Assembly (NCBI RefSeq): GCF_021134715.1
Contig: NC_060021.1
Span: 6,138,001-6,202,000 of the forward strand
Length of the DNA stretch: 64,000 nt
Direction of reading: 5' to 3'
Source: Daphnia pulex
Taxonomy: Eukaryota > Arthropoda > Branchiopoda > Diplostraca > Daphniidae
The notes under the pieces were generated by a model. That model was given only the letters and a program-made list of their open reading frames with translations, was not told the DNA's origin and ran no database searches. Made by a program: the position numbers and the translations under genes. Position 1 is the stretch's first letter, and every line of letters starts with the position of its first letter. This document shows positions 60,501-64,000 of the stretch, one piece after another.

Positions 60501-62289
60501 GATTATTATCTTTACATTTGACTTAAATTGTTCGCCACAAGCTGCATTAAAAACAAGAGTTAACCAACATCGCTTAAATTAGTTGTGAGCTTTAAAGAAT
60601 TTACGTTTGATTTCCGATCAATTACTCCGCCTGAAGGGGTTGACGTCGAAAATAAAATCGGTCGGGGAGAGCGTGGCTGCAGACAAACGCCTCCGAGTGC
60701 ACAAAGGAAACCAGTCATGTTAGCCCACTCGTTGACTTGATCCTAGTTTGAGTAACAATGTAATAAACATGCCTGGGTATTTCCACCCCCCCCCCCCCCA
60801 AAAAAAAAAAAAAACAAGTTCCGTTCGTGTTCCATGCTCTAATGAGATGCTCTCCGGTTGCCGGCTGATCGGTGAAAAGATTCATTGGTTTGGCCTTCTT
60901 CCACGCGAGCTTTCGGATAAGACTGTAACTCCTTGGTAGCGATATCCCAATATTTTAATGTATCTTCCCATGCCAAAGAAAATGTTAAAAATTGGATCTA
61001 GTGAACTATTTAAATTAAATGGAATTTAACCAGTAGGAACCCAGGCGTAAAATGTTCAATTTTACGTATAAGCAATGTCATTATTCGCTTCTGTAAGGCA
61101 GCGCGCCCTGAAAACATGGAAAAAGTTAATAATGAACTCTATCAGGAATTGAGAAGAAAAATTAAAAATAACAATGAATGTCAAAATAATTTGAAAATGA
61201 AATAAAATAAACCGAAGAACAAAGCCCAGGTGAGAACAGTCTACTAATGTTAGACCGCAAATTACCGTGCTGTAGTTGTTGGCAGGGAGCACGAGAATCC
61301 AAGCCGGCTGTAAGTAATGGTGAATTGTGAAATGGAAGACAGATTCATTTACAAAATGCGCTTAAGTCCCGTGATTACATGGATGACAAAGATGCGCAAA
61401 GACGGAGAAGACGAGAAGATACAAAGGAGAGGATAAGCGATGATTTTACTGGTTGTGAAAACAGTGGAAGCAGCGGCAAGTTAATTCCTTGTAGACGTAG
61501 TAAACAAAGATTGCGGCCAGTTAACAGCTCAGTGAAGATGGAACTGGAAGGAAAGTGAACGACCGAGGGGTGTACGGACGAATTATGTGAGGGATGAAGA
61601 AGAGAGTAAAAAAATGGGGTGGTTTGAAAAAGATGAGAAGCATATAATACATTAATGGAGCTAGACTATAATATATATATAGGCCTATATACATATAAAG
61701 CTTCTTCATCTTCTCATTACTCGATATGTTTTTTCTTCTTCTTCTTCTTCTTCGGTGCTCAATAAAACGTCAAACAGTGTTGTTTACCACCCCCGTATCT
61801 TCGTCCGATGCTGGCGCGTTTACTCTATAATATTATGCGCTGCACACAGCTTTAAGTGTTGGTACTGTGTATATGGTTTATTCACGCGACAGCCAACACT
61901 ATGGTCCTTCAAGAAAGGAGGGGGTGAGCATGACGTAACGCCTCAATTATGTATTCAGGGTGATGCGGATGATCTAACGCACCTTCCGCACCGCTTCAAA
62001 TATACAAAAAAGACGACATCTAGTTCTATTTTATTTATGTCGACCTGCTGTGGAAATCGCGGTGGGAACAGAACTTCAACATTCCGGTCGCTAATTGATT
62101 CAAGACATCGCCCCTCTGTATACCTTACGGCACACAGTCTTTGATAGTATAAGAACTAGGGCCGAAAGAATTGGCTAGATCGCTTTAGATTCCTTTATTC
62201 TCATACCACTGCCTTTGTGTAATATAGGACACATAGTTGCCGCAGGATCTTGTATAACCGAAAGTTGGAAGCTCCAAGACTCCATTTCA

Positions 62290-62849
62290 GATTTCAGAAA
62301 GAATAGGGTATTTAGGGATATAGGATTCGCTATACTTTGAATGCCGTTCTTATTCTGTCTTTTTTGTCTGTTAGCTGTACTGTACCAATCCATCCATTCG
62401 GCATTCGATGTTTTAAAATTCGCGCAACCTAATCGGAAACTTTATACATCTCCTACATCTAGCGGTAAAGAATGAAACCCCACCGCAGATTTTATTATAG
62501 CCGTTCTAGTGTCGCAATATTTTTTCCCGTTCTAGTTTCGTCGCTTAAATATGGACGTTCTAGTGTCGGGTGGGCGTTCTAGTGACGCATTCAAAATACA
62601 TCTAGTGACAAAGAATCATTCCCTAAGTTCTAATGTCGCAAAAACCGTTCTACTGTCGCAGAGGTTTCCGTCCTATTGTCGTTACTAAAATGTGGACGTT
62701 CTAGTGCCGCAGCGGAATTTAGAGGTGTTTCCGTCCTAATGTCGTGGCTAAAATATGGACGTTCTAGTGTCGGAAGGGCGTTCTAGTGTCGCGTTCTAGT
62801 GACGCATTCGATTAGTCCTTGTGGTTATTAGTCCCAATGTCGCTATCCC
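62290..62849 (-). repeat. Right terminal inverted repeat
   Basis: Inverted copy of 58966-59515 with a few substitutions and short indels. Confidence 0.9.
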
Positions 62850-63225
62850 CCTCCATTCATGAGCAGACGAAAAAATGTGTGCGCCACCCAGCGGTGAGAA
62901 AAAGGAGGGAAAATTCAAGAAGATTTAGCGCAACCCATATTTTTACATTTTTCAGTATTTCTAGCGCATTTTTTCACAATTTGAGCTTTTTTAAAATCAA
63001 ATTCACTAAATATCTGTAATTTAAGATGGTTTTGGAGTAGTTTAAAGCTAAAAAAGGGGGTAAGATTCTGGAGATTCTACGAGATTCTATGGGATTCTAC
63101 GGGATTCTACGGGATTCTGTGAGATTCTGAAGATTCTACGGGATTCTGAAGATTCTATGAGATTCTGGGGATTCTGGAGGGATTCTAGCCAGGGTGTACG
63201 AGGATTCTGAGAGTTGCCAACCCCT

Positions 63226-63896
63226 ATATTTGGAAAAGGAAAGTTCAAAGTTTAAAGACTGCATTCTGCCCGTCATTTTTCAAAAATGTAAAAGATTTTA
63301 ATTCAATCTAATCAGCAAAAACAAAATGGCAAGGGGTAGTTGACCATTACTTACATTAAATCGCATTAAATGACTGTAAAAATATTTTTTGCTTGTTTTC
63401 CAGAATGAGAAGGGAACGGTCAATTGAAAATTTTGAAAGCACAGTCTCAGCAGAAGTTTATTCCATTAGCCCATTCTTATTGGATAAATGATTTTTCTAT
63501 GAGACTCAGCAAATGGAATGTGTCAGTTTAAATTTTACCTCTCACAAATTAAAAAAAAAAAAAAAAAAAACAGTCTGTTGTTAGACGTCCTACATTCTGT
63601 GAGAATAAACTAGTCAAATCAAATGTATTTATTACTTTATTAACAGGGAGAAAATCATGGAAACTGTAAACACATTGCTGGGTAAAAATGACAAAGCAAA
63701 GCGAAAACCACAAAAAAACTAAACAAAAGGGGATATGAATTTAAAAAAAAATCGAGAAACTCAATCAAATAATGTCAAGCATAGGTGGAAAAATTTTTTG
63801 TTGTTGTTGTTCCTTCAAGAGAGATCCATGGAATCTATTAAAACGATTAAGAAGATGATTAAAATCTACACAAATTAAATTGCACTTTCTAATTAC
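63226..63896. other. Non-coding flank at right edge
   Basis: AT-rich, with an A run of about 20 at 63,550-63,570 and a GTT/GTTGTT run at 63,799-63,811. No exon recognised. Confidence 0.4.
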
Positions 63897-64000
63897 CTTG
63901 AGCAGTGCAATGACGAGACATATATTCTTGGAGATGAAGAGGAAGCCGATCTTCGTCGTACCGAATTCCCTTCCGACCGATAACTCGTGCACAGTAGCAA
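63897..64000 (-). CDS. Possible partial exon of an unrecognised gene
   Basis: On the minus strand the sequence enters from outside the window and reaches a good donor (CAAG|GTAATTAG) at 63897. All three frames are open. The most protein-like reads RVIGRKGIRYDEDRLPLHLQ then EYMSRHC. No family assigned. Confidence 0.35.

Larger units (their letters stand above)
58966..62849. mobile_element. 3.9 kb DNA transposon with about 550-bp terminal inverted repeats
   Basis: The left arm (58966-59515) and right arm (62290-62849) are near-identical inverted copies. The outer ends are GGCATGTAGACATTGGGAC and, on the other strand, GGGATAGCGACATTGGGAC. CCTCCATT flanks both sides (58958-58965 and 62850-62857) as an 8-bp target duplication. 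Each arm carries CACTAGAACG seven times, often as CGACACTAGAACG. The middle (59.5-62.3 kb) has only short or broken open frames and no recognised transposase. Confidence 0.85.
58482..63225. mobile_element. hAT-like non-autonomous element (MITE) carrying a nested transposon
   Basis: The ends are 14-bp inverted repeats, AGGGGTTGGCAACT (58482-58495) and its complement (63212-63225), similar to hAT termini of the CAGGGGTTGGCAA class. ATATTTG lies just outside both ends, though one base off from perfect 8-bp duplications. Next to each end are arrays of GATTCT-based decamers (58,520-58,590 and 63,065-63,190) in the same orientation, including a shared GGTGTACGAGGATTC. Without the nested element, about 0.85 kb remains, with no coding frame. 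Confidence 0.7.

Noticed and set aside
1..64000. CRISPR arrays, operons, tRNA or rRNA genes
   Set aside because: No regularly spaced repeats with unique spacers, no prokaryotic gene order, and no cloverleaf-like or rRNA-like stretch was noticed on reading; a tRNAscan run would settle tRNAs.

Overview
The window looks like arthropod nuclear DNA, most likely a small-genome crustacean such as a Daphnia-type water flea. This is inferred from many 55-90 bp GT-AG introns, arthropod-style gene content (ETS with PNT, PKNOX, SRF, ninein/Bsg25D, XK-related, PLD3-like, TMEM62-like) and Copia/hAT-type transposons. There are no operons, ribosome binding sites or other prokaryotic signals. Gene models were built by hand: exons were joined only where GT-AG borders and reading phase agreed, and totals were checked to be multiples of three.

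Layout. 0.3-2.7 kb (-): 3'-truncated gene, tentatively FAM53-like. 4.2-6.3 kb (-): complete PLD3/PLD4-type phospholipase D family gene, 10 exons. 8.5-11.5 kb (+): ETS factor with PNT and ERG/FLI-type ETS domains. 12.5-15.0 and 16.8-19.2 kb (-): tandem pair of intact TMEM62-like metallophosphoesterase genes with a solo THAP-like relic between them. 20.9-22.2 kb (-): PKNOX/PREP TALE homeobox gene. 23.3-26.8 kb (-): unrecognised Ser/Thr/Gly-rich protein, 5' end missing. 27-41 kb: about 14 kb of polypurine/polypyrimidine-rich, microsatellite-rich DNA without a recognisable conserved exon. 41.3-42.5 kb (-): serum response factor, with a palindromic pair of CArG elements upstream. 43.8-53.9 kb (-): 19-exon ninein/Bsg25D-like centrosomal coiled-coil gene whose 3.9 kb intron region holds an XK-related scramblase gene on the opposite strand. 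54.3-56.4 kb: very young, internally deleted Copia LTR retrotransposon. 58.5-63.2 kb: 3.9 kb long-inverted-repeat DNA transposon inserted inside a hAT-like MITE. 63.9-64 kb (-): possible exon of a gene running off the edge.

The genes are unrelated single-copy housekeeping and developmental loci and do not form a pathway. The most unusual items are the long-TIR element, the hairpin minisatellite with paired compensatory changes inside the retrotransposon, the CArG palindrome upstream of SRF, and the nested XKR gene.
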